From DATJBC01 sp035515515 (lineage in GTDB: Bacteria; Actinomycetota; Acidimicrobiia; Acidimicrobiales; UBA8190), in assembly GCA_035515515.1 (NCBI GenBank), contig DATJBC010000182.1, positions 1 to 22,727 of the forward strand: 22,727 nt of DNA, given 5' to 3'. Of this stretch, positions 1 through 8,038 are shown in pieces. Each line of letters begins with the position of its first letter. Position 1 is the stretch's first letter. The notes under the pieces are model-generated. The model worked only from the letters and a program-made list of their open reading frames with translations. It searched no databases and had not been told where the DNA came from. The translations under genes and the position numbers were made by a program.

Positions 1-348
1 CGCGCCCCGGCGCGCACGCCGCGGCGCGCCGTGGCGTTCTGCGTCGTCGTCGTCGTGGGCAGCCTGTTGAGCGTGGTGGCGGCCGACGCCTACATGACCC
101 AGGGCCAGATCCGGCTCACCCGCATGCAGCAGCAGCTCAACACCGACCTGGGGCGCCACCATGACCTCGAGCTCGACGTGGCGCGCAGCTCGGATCCCTC
201 CAAGGTCGTGGGCGAGGCGCAGCACAACGGCCTGGTGGCGCCGGACCGCGTCACCGACGTTCCACAGGTGAGCGAGTCGGGCTCCACGGCATCCACCACG
301 GCGCCCGCGGGCGGGACCGCCGGACATCGGTCGACCGGCAGCCAGTGA
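1..348 (+). CDS. ftsL: FtsL-like septum membrane protein, 5' end outside window
   Basis: Small bitopic division protein that, with FtsQ and the actinobacterial counterpart of FtsB, supports the septal synthase FtsW/FtsI. The frame is open from base 1. A GTG at 31 starts directly on the hydrophobic segment (AFCVVVVVGSLLSVVAADAY), and the codons before it encode a basic Arg/Pro stretch typical of the cytoplasmic tail, so the real start is probably upstream of the window. After the single membrane segment comes a short helical stretch with Leu/Gln heptads (about 35 residues), then a Ser/Thr/Ala/Gly-rich C-terminus. The stop TGA overlaps the ftsI GTG by 4 nt. FtsL is poorly conserved in sequence; the assignment rests on topology, size and position directly before ftsI. 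Confidence 0.72.
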   Translation, partial: RAPARTPRRAVAFCVVVVVGSLLSVVAADAYMTQGQIRLTRMQQQLNTDLGRHHDLELDVARSSDPSKVVGEAQHNGLVAPDRVTDVPQVSESGSTASTTAPAGGTAGHRSTGSQ

Positions 349-2876
349 GCCGTACCTCCGGCACCGGCCGGCCGAGCGCGCCACGCTCGACCGGCGTGCG
401 AGTCGCGCGGCGCGGCGCCCCACGCGGTGCGAGCGGCACACGGGCACCGGCCCGCACCGGCGCGTCGCGCATGGGCGCGTCGCGCAAGGGCGCCGCCCGG
501 CCGGGCGCGCCGCGTGCTTCGGCGCCGCGGCGGGCGCCGACCCCGTCACGGTGGGGACGGACGGCGACGGTGCGCACGCCGGCCGCCCCCCGGCCCCGCC
601 CGCCGCGGCCCGGGGCCGCGCCCGGGGGACGCACCCGGCTCCCCTCCAACCCGGCCCGCCCGCCGCGCTCGGCCCCGCCCCGCCGGGGCCTGCGGCGACT
701 GCTGCGCCGGGGCCGAACGGGCACGCCCGCCGCGGCCGTGCGGGCGGCCCCCCCCGCCACGGTGCGCACGCTGCGCGCCGGGGCCCTGCGCGTCCGGCCG
801 CCGAGGCCGGTGCGGGCCGCCACCCGCCCGCTGGCGCCACCCGCGCCCCCCGGTCGGCGCCGCCGCGGCTTCGAGCGCCGTGCCCGCCCGGCGGGACGCC
901 CGCCGCGCACCAGCCCCGCCATCGGCGGGATACCCGTCCGTCGTGCCGTGGTCATGCGCGTCGTGGTCCTGCTCCTGTTCGCGGCGCTCTCGCTCCGGCT
1001 GGTCGGGGTGCAGCTGTTCTCGAGCGGGCGCTACTCCTCCATGGGGGCGGCGGAGTTCGTGTCCACGGTGCACGTCCCCGCCGTGCGGGGCGGTATCTAC
1101 GACCGCAACGGCAGCGCCCTCGCCGTGTCGGTGCCGCGGTCGACCATCGTCGCCGACCCCTATCTGATCCACCGGCCCGCGGCGGTGGCCACCGTCCTCA
1201 CCAAGCTGCTGGGCGTGCCGCGCGGCAAGCTCCAGTCGGAGCTGTCACAGGACTCGGGGTTCGTCTACCTGGCCAAGAGGGTCACCACCACGCTCGGGCA
1301 GAAGGTGGCCGCCCTCGGCCTGCCGGGCATCAACGTCCTCCCCGACACCCAGCGTGTCGACCCCGACGGCTCGATCGCGGGACCGCTGCTCGGTTCGGTG
1401 AGCGCAGCGGGCACCGGGCAGTCCGGGCTCGAGTACAAGTTCAACCCGCTCTTGGCCGGGCAGAGCGGCCAGGCGAGCGAGCAGATCGCCCCCGACGGGG
1501 TGCCCCTGCCCGGACGCACCGTCACGCACACCGCCACGGTCCCGGGCACCGGCGTCGAGCTCACCATCGACGAGCCCCTGCAGTACGTCACCGAGCAGTC
1601 GCTCGGGACCGAGGTGCTGGCCTCGCACGCCAAGAGCGGCATCGCCATCGTGATGAACACCCACACCGGCGACGTCCTGGCCATGGCCGACCTCGTGGCG
1701 AAGACCTACCCCGCCCCCACCCCGCCGCCCGCGCCCACCACGACCACGACGGCGCCCCCGGCGGGCACTCCGACCTCGTCGACCACCACGACGGCGCCCC
1801 CGCCCCCCCCGCCGCCGGTCACCAAGGTGGTCGAGGCTCCCCAGAACCTGGCGTTGACGCAGGTCTACGAGCCCGGGTCGGTCTTCAAGCTGGTGACGTT
1901 CTCGGCCGCCCTCCAGGACGGGATCATCTCGCCCAGCGAGGTGTTCACCGTCCCCAACGCGCTGAGCATCGACGGCTGGGTGTTCCACGACGCCGAGACC
2001 CACCCCACCGAGCGGCTGACGGCCACGCAGATCCTCGCCCAGTCGTCGAACATCGGCACCATCGAGATCGCCCAGCAGCTCGGCGAGGGCCGCCTGGCCG
2101 CGCAGATCGGCACGCTCGGCTTCGGGCGCCCCACGGGGCTGGGGTTCCCGGCGGAGTCCGCCGGCCTGGTGAAGAGCAAACCGGCCACGTGGCAGGTGTC
2201 GGACATCGGCGCCACCCCGATCGGCCAGGACGACGCCGTCACCGCCCAGCAGGTCCTCGACATGGTCAACACGGTGGCCACCGGCGGGACGTTCGTCCCC
2301 CCCCGGCTCGTGCAGGCCACGGTGGCGCCCAACGGGACGGTGACCACGACCCGCGCCCACGCGCCGCACCGCGCCCTGTCGACGACGGTGGCGGCCCAGC
2401 TGACGACGATGATGGAGCAGGTGGTCCAGGACGGCACGGCCGTCACCGCCGGCGTGCCGGGCTACACGGTGGCGGGCAAGACGGGAACCGCCCAGATCCC
2501 GGACTCCGTGCACGGCGGCTACATCCCCGGCGCGTACATGGCGACCTTCGCGGGGTTCGCACCGGCTGAGCATCCCGAGCTGTCCGCCATCGTCGTGCTG
2601 CAGCAGCCGTCCCCCATCTACGGCGGCATCGTGGCAGCCCCCGTGTTCTCCCAGATCATGCGCTATGCCTTGCATCGCTACGGGATCCCGACCTCCCCGG
2701 GCGGCGGGACCACGGGTGGCTCGCCCCTGCCCATCCCGTACGCCACGCTGTCGTCCACTCCCACCACCACCAGCCCGCCGTCCACCACGACCACCGCGGC
2801 CCCTCCCACCACGGGCCCGTCCACCACGACGACTACGATCGGCGCTTCCGCCGGGAAGCCCACGGAAGGGCCGTGA
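345..2876 (+). CDS. ftsI: FtsI, septal class B penicillin-binding protein (transpeptidase) with long basic N-terminal tail
   Basis: Peptidoglycan DD-transpeptidase that cross-links septal wall with FtsW; 843 aa, against about 600 for typical FtsI. Order: residues 1-203 are an Arg/Pro/Ala-rich, presumably disordered cytoplasmic tail; 204-225 is the membrane anchor; the dimerisation domain follows, with RGGIYDRNG near 248. The transpeptidase domain has S512-x-x-K515 (SVFK), S567-S568-N569 and K712-T713-G714. Residues 456-492 are a Pro/Thr-rich insertion just before the active-site Ser, and the last 60 or so residues are another Pro/Thr-rich tail. I chose GTG 345 because it overlaps the ftsL stop (GTGA) and the tail keeps G/C third positions throughout. 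ATG 954 would start directly on the membrane segment and is less likely. Confidence 0.95.
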   Translation: MSRTSGTGRPSAPRSTGVRVARRGAPRGASGTRAPARTGASRMGASRKGAARPGAPRASAPRRAPTPSRWGRTATVRTPAAPRPRPPRPGAAPGGRTRLPSNPARPPRSAPPRRGLRRLLRRGRTGTPAAAVRAAPPATVRTLRAGALRVRPPRPVRAATRPLAPPAPPGRRRRGFERRARPAGRPPRTSPAIGGIPVRRAVVMRVVVLLLFAALSLRLVGVQLFSSGRYSSMGAAEFVSTVHVPAVRGGIYDRNGSALAVSVPRSTIVADPYLIHRPAAVATVLTKLLGVPRGKLQSELSQDSGFVYLAKRVTTTLGQKVAALGLPGINVLPDTQRVDPDGSIAGPLLGSVSAAGTGQSGLEYKFNPLLAGQSGQASEQIAPDGVPLPGRTVTHTATVPGTGVELTIDEPLQYVTEQSLGTEVLASHAKSGIAIVMNTHTGDVLAMADLVAKTYPAPTPPPAPTTTTTAPPAGTPTSSTTTTAPPPPPPPVTKVVEAPQNLALTQVYEPGSVFKLVTFSAALQDGIISPSEVFTVPNALSIDGWVFHDAETHPTERLTATQILAQSSNIGTIEIAQQLGEGRLAAQIGTLGFGRPTGLGFPAESAGLVKSKPATWQVSDIGATPIGQDDAVTAQQVLDMVNTVATGGTFVPPRLVQATVAPNGTVTTTRAHAPHRALSTTVAAQLTTMMEQVVQDGTAVTAGVPGYTVAGKTGTAQIPDSVHGGYIPGAYMATFAGFAPAEHPELSAIVVLQQPSPIYGGIVAAPVFSQIMRYALHRYGIPTSPGGGTTGGSPLPIPYATLSSTPTTTSPPSTTTTAAPPTTGPSTTTTTIGASAGKPTEGP

Positions 2877-2904
2877 CCGCCCCGGCGGGCCCCCGACTGT
2901 GCGC

Positions 2905-4329
2905 ATGGACCGGTTGCTCGAGGAGGTCGAGGTCGTCGAGGTCCGCGGAGACCCAGGCACCACCGAGATCAGCGCCATCGAGTTCGACAGCCGCTGCGTC
3001 GGCGCCGGGGCCCTCTTCTGCTGCGTGCGGGGCGAGGTGGGCGACGGGCACGACCACGCCGCGGAGGCGGTGAGCCGCGGGGCGAGCGCCCTCCTCGTGG
3101 AGCGACCGCTCGCCTTCGACGTCGCGCAGGTGGTGGTTGCACGCGGCCAGGTACGGCCGGCCATGGCCGCGCTGTCGTGCCGGTTCTTCGACTTTCCGGC
3201 GCGGTCGCTGCTCACCGTGGGGGTGACGGGCACCAACGGCAAGACCACCGTCACCCATCTCCTGGCGGCGATCTTCGACGCGCACGGATGGCCCACCACG
3301 GTCATCGGCACGCTCGACGGCGCCCGCACGACCCCGGAGGCGCCGCGCCTGCAGGCGCTGCTGGCCGACGCCCGCGACGCCTCGCGGCGCGCGGTGGCCA
3401 TGGAGGTGTCGTCACACGCCCTGGCCCAGCGACGGGTGGACGGCATCCGCTACGACGCCGCGGTCTTCACGAACCTCTCCCACGACCACCTCGACTACCA
3501 CGGGTCGATGGAGGCGTACTTCGAGGCGAAGGCGATGCTCTTCACCGCCGAGCGCGCCGCGCGGGGCGTGGTCAACGAGGACGATGCCTGGGGGCGCCGC
3601 CTCCTCGCCGCCAGCGACGTGCCCTGTGTGGGGTACTCCCTGCGCGAGGCGGGCGCCGTGCGCGCCAGCGCCACCGGGACCTCGTTCACCTGGCGGGGCC
3701 GCACGGTCCGCCTGGCGCTGGCGGGGGCCTTCCACGTCGCCAACGCGCTGGCCGCCGCCGCCACGGCGCTGTCTGTGGGGGTGCCCGAGGACGAGGTGGT
3801 CGCCGGCCTCGAGCGCGCCGAGGCGGTCCGGGGGCGCTTCGAGGTGGTGCCCACGGCGGCGCCGTTCACGGTGGTCGTCGACTACGCGCACACGCCCGAC
3901 GCTCTGGCACTGGCCCTGGACAGCGCCCACCGGGTGGCGGGGACGCACCGGGTGCTGTGCGTCTTCGGGTGCGGCGGCGACCGCGACCGCCACAAGCGGC
4001 CCGCCATGGGGGCGGTGGCCGCCGCCGGGGCCGACGTGGCCGTGCTCACCTCGGACAACCCCCGCAGCGAGGACCCCGACGCCATCATCGCCGAGGTGCT
4101 GGCCGGGATGGGGGGCTCCTCGGAGCCGATCGTGCGGCGCGACCGCGCCGAGGCCATCGACCTGGCCGTGGGCCTGGCCGCGCCCGGCGACGTGGTCCTG
4201 GTGGCCGGCAAGGGGCACGAGACCGAGATCGAGATCGCCGGCGCGCGCCTGGCCTTCGACGACCGCCAGGTGGCCGCGGACGCCGTGCGCCGCCGGCTGT
4301 CGGGGCCCGAGGCGGGGGACGGCGCGTGA
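2905..4329 (+). CDS. murE: MurE, UDP-MurNAc-L-Ala-D-Glu:meso-diaminopimelate ligase
   Basis: Cytoplasmic Mur ligase adding the third stem-peptide residue with ATP. It is 474 aa, a normal length. The ATP loop TGTNGKTT is at residues 108-115. DNPR at 384-387 is the signature of enzymes that accept meso-diaminopimelate; lysine-adding enzymes lack this Arg. VVDYAHTPDAL and GKGHE are further MurE hallmarks that separate it from MurF. The start is ATG 2905, 28 nt after the ftsI stop; in-frame GTG 2899 is an alternative. Neither has a clear Shine-Dalgarno sequence, so coupling to ftsI translation is likely. The end overlaps mraY by 4 nt (GTGA). No murF follows, which is unusual. Confidence 0.95.
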   Translation: MDRLLEEVEVVEVRGDPGTTEISAIEFDSRCVGAGALFCCVRGEVGDGHDHAAEAVSRGASALLVERPLAFDVAQVVVARGQVRPAMAALSCRFFDFPARSLLTVGVTGTNGKTTVTHLLAAIFDAHGWPTTVIGTLDGARTTPEAPRLQALLADARDASRRAVAMEVSSHALAQRRVDGIRYDAAVFTNLSHDHLDYHGSMEAYFEAKAMLFTAERAARGVVNEDDAWGRRLLAASDVPCVGYSLREAGAVRASATGTSFTWRGRTVRLALAGAFHVANALAAAATALSVGVPEDEVVAGLERAEAVRGRFEVVPTAAPFTVVVDYAHTPDALALALDSAHRVAGTHRVLCVFGCGGDRDRHKRPAMGAVAAAGADVAVLTSDNPRSEDPDAIIAEVLAGMGGSSEPIVRRDRAEAIDLAVGLAAPGDVVLVAGKGHETEIEIAGARLAFDDRQVAADAVRRRLSGPEAGDGA

Positions 4330-5360
4330 TCAGCCTCATGGCCTCGGGCGGCATCGCCCTGTGGGCGGCGGCGCTGGCCACCCCGTTCCTCATCCGCTGG
4401 CTGGGGACGCGGCGCATCGGGCAGCAGATCCGCGAGGACGGCCCGTTCATGCACCTGGCCAAGGCGGGCACGCCCACCATGGGGGGCGTCGCCCTCGTGG
4501 TGGCGGGCGTGGTCGGATACCTCCTCTCCCACGCCGGGACGCACGTGGCCTTCAGCCGCGGCGGCATCCTGGTCATGGGCGTCATGGTGTGCGCCGGGGG
4601 GATCGGGTTCGTCGACGACTTCATCAAGGTGCGCCACCGGCGCAGCCTGGGCCTGAACAAGCGGGGGAAGTTCGCCGCCCAGGTGGTGGTGGGGGTGGCC
4701 TTCGCCCTGTTGGCCGAGCACTGGGCCGGGGCCAACACGCACCTGTCGTTCACGCGCTGGAACACCTTCGGTGTCGACCTGGGCCAGGCGTGGTGGGTGG
4801 TGTGGGCCGTGTTCATCCTGGTGGGCACGGCCAACGCCGTGAACCTCACCGACGGGCTCGACGGCCTCGCCTCGGGGTCGGCCACCTTCTGCTTCGCCTG
4901 TCTGGCGGTGGTGGGCTACTGGCAGTTCCGCCACCTGTCGCTGTACCACGTGGGGCCCGCCCTCGACCTGGCCCTGTCGTCGGTGGCGCTGGCCGGCGCC
5001 TGCCTGGGCTTCCTGTGGTGGAACGCCGCCCCCGCCCGCATCTTCATGGGCGACACGGGGTCGCTCGCCATCGGCTCGGGCCTGGCCGCGCTGTGCCTCC
5101 AGATGAACCTCCAGCTGCTGCTGCCCGTCATCGGCGGCCTGTTCGTCATCGAGACGCTGTCGGTGGCGCTCCAGGTGGTGAGCTTCCGGGTCTTCGGCCG
5201 CCGCGTGTTCCGCATGGCGCCGCTGCACCACCACTTCGAGCTGCTGGGATGGCCCGAGACGACCGTGATCGTCCGCTTCTGGATCCTGGGCGGGCTGTTC
5301 GCCGCCCTGGGCCTCGGCATCTTCTACGCGGACTTCCTGTCGGCCACGGGCCTGCGCTGA
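4326..5360 (+). CDS. mraY: MraY, phospho-MurNAc-pentapeptide transferase (lipid I synthase)
   Basis: Polytopic membrane enzyme that transfers phospho-MurNAc-pentapeptide from UDP to undecaprenyl phosphate, giving lipid I. It is 344 aa with about ten hydrophobic segments. Family motifs in order: KAGTPTMGG (46-54), the Mg-binding Asp pair D97-D98 in FVDDF, NAVNLTDGLDG (170-180), FMGDTGS with D243, and the PLHHHFE triple histidine at 301-303. The GTG start at 4326 overlaps the murE stop. Its substrate is the MurF product, although murF is not in this cluster. Confidence 0.97.
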   Translation: MISLMASGGIALWAAALATPFLIRWLGTRRIGQQIREDGPFMHLAKAGTPTMGGVALVVAGVVGYLLSHAGTHVAFSRGGILVMGVMVCAGGIGFVDDFIKVRHRRSLGLNKRGKFAAQVVVGVAFALLAEHWAGANTHLSFTRWNTFGVDLGQAWWVVWAVFILVGTANAVNLTDGLDGLASGSATFCFACLAVVGYWQFRHLSLYHVGPALDLALSSVALAGACLGFLWWNAAPARIFMGDTGSLAIGSGLAALCLQMNLQLLLPVIGGLFVIETLSVALQVVSFRVFGRRVFRMAPLHHHFELLGWPETTVIVRFWILGGLFAALGLGIFYADFLSATGLR

Positions 5361-5363
5361 GCC

Positions 5364-6761
5364 GTGGCGGCGGGGCGCGTCCTGGTCTACGGGCTCGGGG
5401 TGAGCGGGACGGCCACCGCCGCCCGCCTGCTCGCCGAGGGGGCCGAGGTGGTCGTGGCCGACGACGACGGAGGCGAGCGCACCCGCCGGCGCGCCCGCGA
5501 GGTGGGGGTGGCGCTGGTGGCGGCACCGGACGCGGCGGCGCTGGCCGAGCTGGCCCGGGGCGTCGACGAGATCGTCGTGAGCCCGGGCGTGCCCGCCGGG
5601 CACCCGGTGTTCTCGCTGGGCGAGGGGGCGGCGCCCGTGGTGGCCGAGGTGGAGCTGGCCTGGCGCCGGGCGCGCTGCCCGATGGTGGCCGTCACGGGGA
5701 CCAACGGCAAGACCACCGTCACGACCCTCGTGCAGGGGATGCTCGAGGCGTCGGGGGTGGCCGCCGTGGCCGCCGGCAACATCGGCGTCCCCCTCCTGGA
5801 GGCCGTGTTCCGCCCCGTGGACGTGGTGGTGGCCGAGGTGTCGTCGTTCCAGCTGGCCCACACGGCGGCCTTCCGGCCGGCGGTGGGCGCCTGGCTGAAC
5901 TTCTCCGAGGACCATCTCGACTGGCACCCCGACGTCGACGACTACCGACGGGCCAAGGCGCGGCTGTGGGCCAACGCCGGCCCCGGCGACGTGGCGGTGG
6001 CCAACGCCGAGGACGCCGTCGTGATGGCCGAGGTGGCCGCGCCGCGCGCCCGCGGCGCCACGGTGGTCACCTTCGGGCTCGGCGACGGCGACTACGCCTG
6101 GCGCCACGGCGCGCTGGCGGGCCCGGGGGGCGCCGTGGTGGCCGAGGTGGCCACGGTGCCCCGGCGCATGCCCCACGACCTGGTGGACGCGGCCTGCGCC
6201 ACGGCCACGGCGCTGGTGGCGGGGGCCACGCCCGAGGGCTGCGCCCGGGCGCTGGCCCGCTTCCGGGGCCTCCCCCATCGCGTCCAGCTGGTGGGGGAGG
6301 CTAACGGGGTGCGGTTCTACGACGACTCCAAGGCCACCACCCCCGGGGCGGTGCTGGCCGCGCTGGCGGGGTTCGACCGGGCCGTGCTCATCGCCGGCGG
6401 CCGCAACAAGGGCCTCGACCTGTCGGTCCTGGCGGGCGCGGCGGACCGGCTGGGCGCCGTGGTGGCCGTGGGGGAGGCCGCCGACGACGTGGCCGGGGCC
6501 TTCGCCGGGACCACCACCGTGCTGCGGGCGTCGAGCATGGCCGACGCCGTGGGACAGGCGGCCGCCGCCGCGGGCCCCGGTGACGCCGTGGTGCTCTCCC
6601 CGGGGTGCGCGTCGTTCGACTGGTACGGCTCCTACGCCGAGCGGGGCGACGACTTCGCCCGGTGCGTGGCGCGCCTGGCGGGCTTCGAGGCCGCCGCGCC
6701 GATCCCGGCGGGCGGCGACGCCGGGGTGACCGGCACCGCGGGGAGCGGGCCGGCGCGATGA
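5364..6761 (+). CDS. murD: MurD, UDP-MurNAc-L-Ala:D-Glu ligase
   Basis: Cytoplasmic ATP-dependent ligase adding D-glutamate to UDP-MurNAc-L-Ala; 465 aa. The N-terminal Rossmann-like domain starts RVLVYGLGVSG. The ATP loop TGTNGKTT is at 111-118, the central domain has VSSFQLAHT and the FSEDHLDWH histidine region, and the C-terminal domain ends in SPGCASFDWYGSYAERG, the MurD form of this motif. The GTG start lies 3 nt after the mraY stop and the end overlaps ftsW (ATGA). The last 20 or so residues are Gly/Ala-rich and not conserved. Confidence 0.95.
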   Translation: MAAGRVLVYGLGVSGTATAARLLAEGAEVVVADDDGGERTRRRAREVGVALVAAPDAAALAELARGVDEIVVSPGVPAGHPVFSLGEGAAPVVAEVELAWRRARCPMVAVTGTNGKTTVTTLVQGMLEASGVAAVAAGNIGVPLLEAVFRPVDVVVAEVSSFQLAHTAAFRPAVGAWLNFSEDHLDWHPDVDDYRRAKARLWANAGPGDVAVANAEDAVVMAEVAAPRARGATVVTFGLGDGDYAWRHGALAGPGGAVVAEVATVPRRMPHDLVDAACATATALVAGATPEGCARALARFRGLPHRVQLVGEANGVRFYDDSKATTPGAVLAALAGFDRAVLIAGGRNKGLDLSVLAGAADRLGAVVAVGEAADDVAGAFAGTTTVLRASSMADAVGQAAAAAGPGDAVVLSPGCASFDWYGSYAERGDDFARCVARLAGFEAAAPIPAGGDAGVTGTAGSGPAR

Positions 6762-8038
6762 GCCCCGACGCCAACTCGCTGCCCGCGGCGCGCCCCCGCC
6801 GCACGGCGGTGTCGGGCCCGGGCCTGCGCCTGGTGGCCGGCACGCCGCGCCGGCGGCGCCTCCTCGACACCGTGCGCCCCCTGCAGATCTCCACCTACGC
6901 CGCCGTCGTGGGCGTGGTGGGCACGCTGTGCGCCATCGGCCTCGTGATGGTGCTGTCGGCGTCGGCCTACACGTCGCTGCAGTTCTACGGATCGGTGTGG
7001 ACGATCTTCGAGCGCCAGGTGCTGTGGATGGCCCTGGGCGCGCTGGCCTTCGGGGTGACCCTGCGCGTCCGCTACGACCGCTGGCGCCGGCTGCGCCTCG
7101 TGCTCCCGCTGGTGACGCTCGTGCTGCTCATGGCGGTGCTCGTCCCCGGGGTGGGCGTGGTGGCGGGCGGCTCCAGCCGCTGGATCGGCGTGGGCATGCT
7201 GCGGCTCCAGCCCTCGGAGCTCATGAAGCTGGCCCTGGCCGTCTTCGCCGCCGACCTCCTGGCCCGCAGGGCCGACCGCCTCGAGCGCACCGGCGCGGCG
7301 GTGGTGCCGCTGCTGGGCCTGCTGACCGTGTCGGGGGTGCTCGTGCTCAAGCAGCCCGACATGGGCACGGCCCTCGTGCTCGCCTTCATCACGTTCGCGC
7401 TCCTGTACGCCGGCGGCGTGCCGTTGCGGCCGGTGCTCAAGGCCCTGGCCGGCACGGCGGTGATCGGCCTCGTGGTGGGGCTGGCCGAGCCCTACCGCCG
7501 CGCCCGGCTCCTGTCGTTCCTCGACCCCTTCGCCCACGCCAAGGGGTCGGGCTACCAGGTGGTGCAGTCGTTGGTGGGGCTGGGCTCGGGCCACCTCTAC
7601 GGCCTCGGCCTGGGCGGCGGGCGCGAGAAGTGGGGCCTGCTCCCCAACGCGCACACCGACTTCATCTTCTCGGTGATCGGCGAGGAGGGCGGCCTGGTGG
7701 GCACCGTGCTCGTGCTGGCGCTGTTCGGCGCGCTCGCCTGGTACGGGCTGCGCGCCGCCACCAGGGCACCCGACCGCTTCGGGGGGCTGTTGGCCGTGGC
7801 CGCCACGTGCTGGATCACCACGCAGGCGGTGATCAACATCGGCGCCGTCATCGGTGTGCTGCCCGTGACGGGCATCCCCCTGCCCTTCATCTCCTTCGGC
7901 GGCTCGTCGCTCGTGATCACCCTGGCCGCCGCGGGGATCCTCGCCAACATCGCCGCCCACGAGCGGCCGCCCGCCTCGGCCGCCCCGGGCCGGGCGGCGC
8001 CCGCCTCCCAGGCACCCCCGCGCCGCACGCGGTCGTGA
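6758..8038 (+). CDS. ftsW: FtsW, SEDS-family septal peptidoglycan glycosyltransferase
   Basis: Polytopic SEDS protein that polymerises lipid II at the septum with FtsI; 426 aa. A basic Pro/Arg-rich cytoplasmic N-terminus of about 45 residues precedes the first membrane helix. Hallmarks include GGSSRWIGVG followed by LQPSELMKL, KQPDMGTAL, a large loop with LGGGREKWGLLPNAHTDFI, FSVIGEEGG, and a late ISFGGSSL. A RodA identity is possible from sequence alone, but the position between murD and murG is diagnostic of ftsW. The ATG start overlaps the murD stop; the end overlaps murG (GTGA). Confidence 0.95.
   Translation: MSPDANSLPAARPRRTAVSGPGLRLVAGTPRRRRLLDTVRPLQISTYAAVVGVVGTLCAIGLVMVLSASAYTSLQFYGSVWTIFERQVLWMALGALAFGVTLRVRYDRWRRLRLVLPLVTLVLLMAVLVPGVGVVAGGSSRWIGVGMLRLQPSELMKLALAVFAADLLARRADRLERTGAAVVPLLGLLTVSGVLVLKQPDMGTALVLAFITFALLYAGGVPLRPVLKALAGTAVIGLVVGLAEPYRRARLLSFLDPFAHAKGSGYQVVQSLVGLGSGHLYGLGLGGGREKWGLLPNAHTDFIFSVIGEEGGLVGTVLVLALFGALAWYGLRAATRAPDRFGGLLAVAATCWITTQAVINIGAVIGVLPVTGIPLPFISFGGSSLVITLAAAGILANIAAHERPPASAAPGRAAPASQAPPRRTRS

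Noticed and set aside
2873..3073. GTGA at the ftsI stop opening a 66-codon frame
   Set aside because: It resembles the coupled starts elsewhere, but this frame is not the murE frame and gives a Ser/Arg/Ala-rich shadow peptide. murE starts at ATG 2905 or GTG 2899.
1245..3446. 733-codon minus-strand frame across ftsI and murE
   Set aside because: Antisense shadow; low-complexity product, and the sense strand has all PBP and MurE motifs.
3882..6278. 798-codon minus-strand frame across murE, mraY and murD
   Set aside because: Shadow of three convincing genes; its translation is His/Gly/Ala/Arg-rich without recognisable domains.
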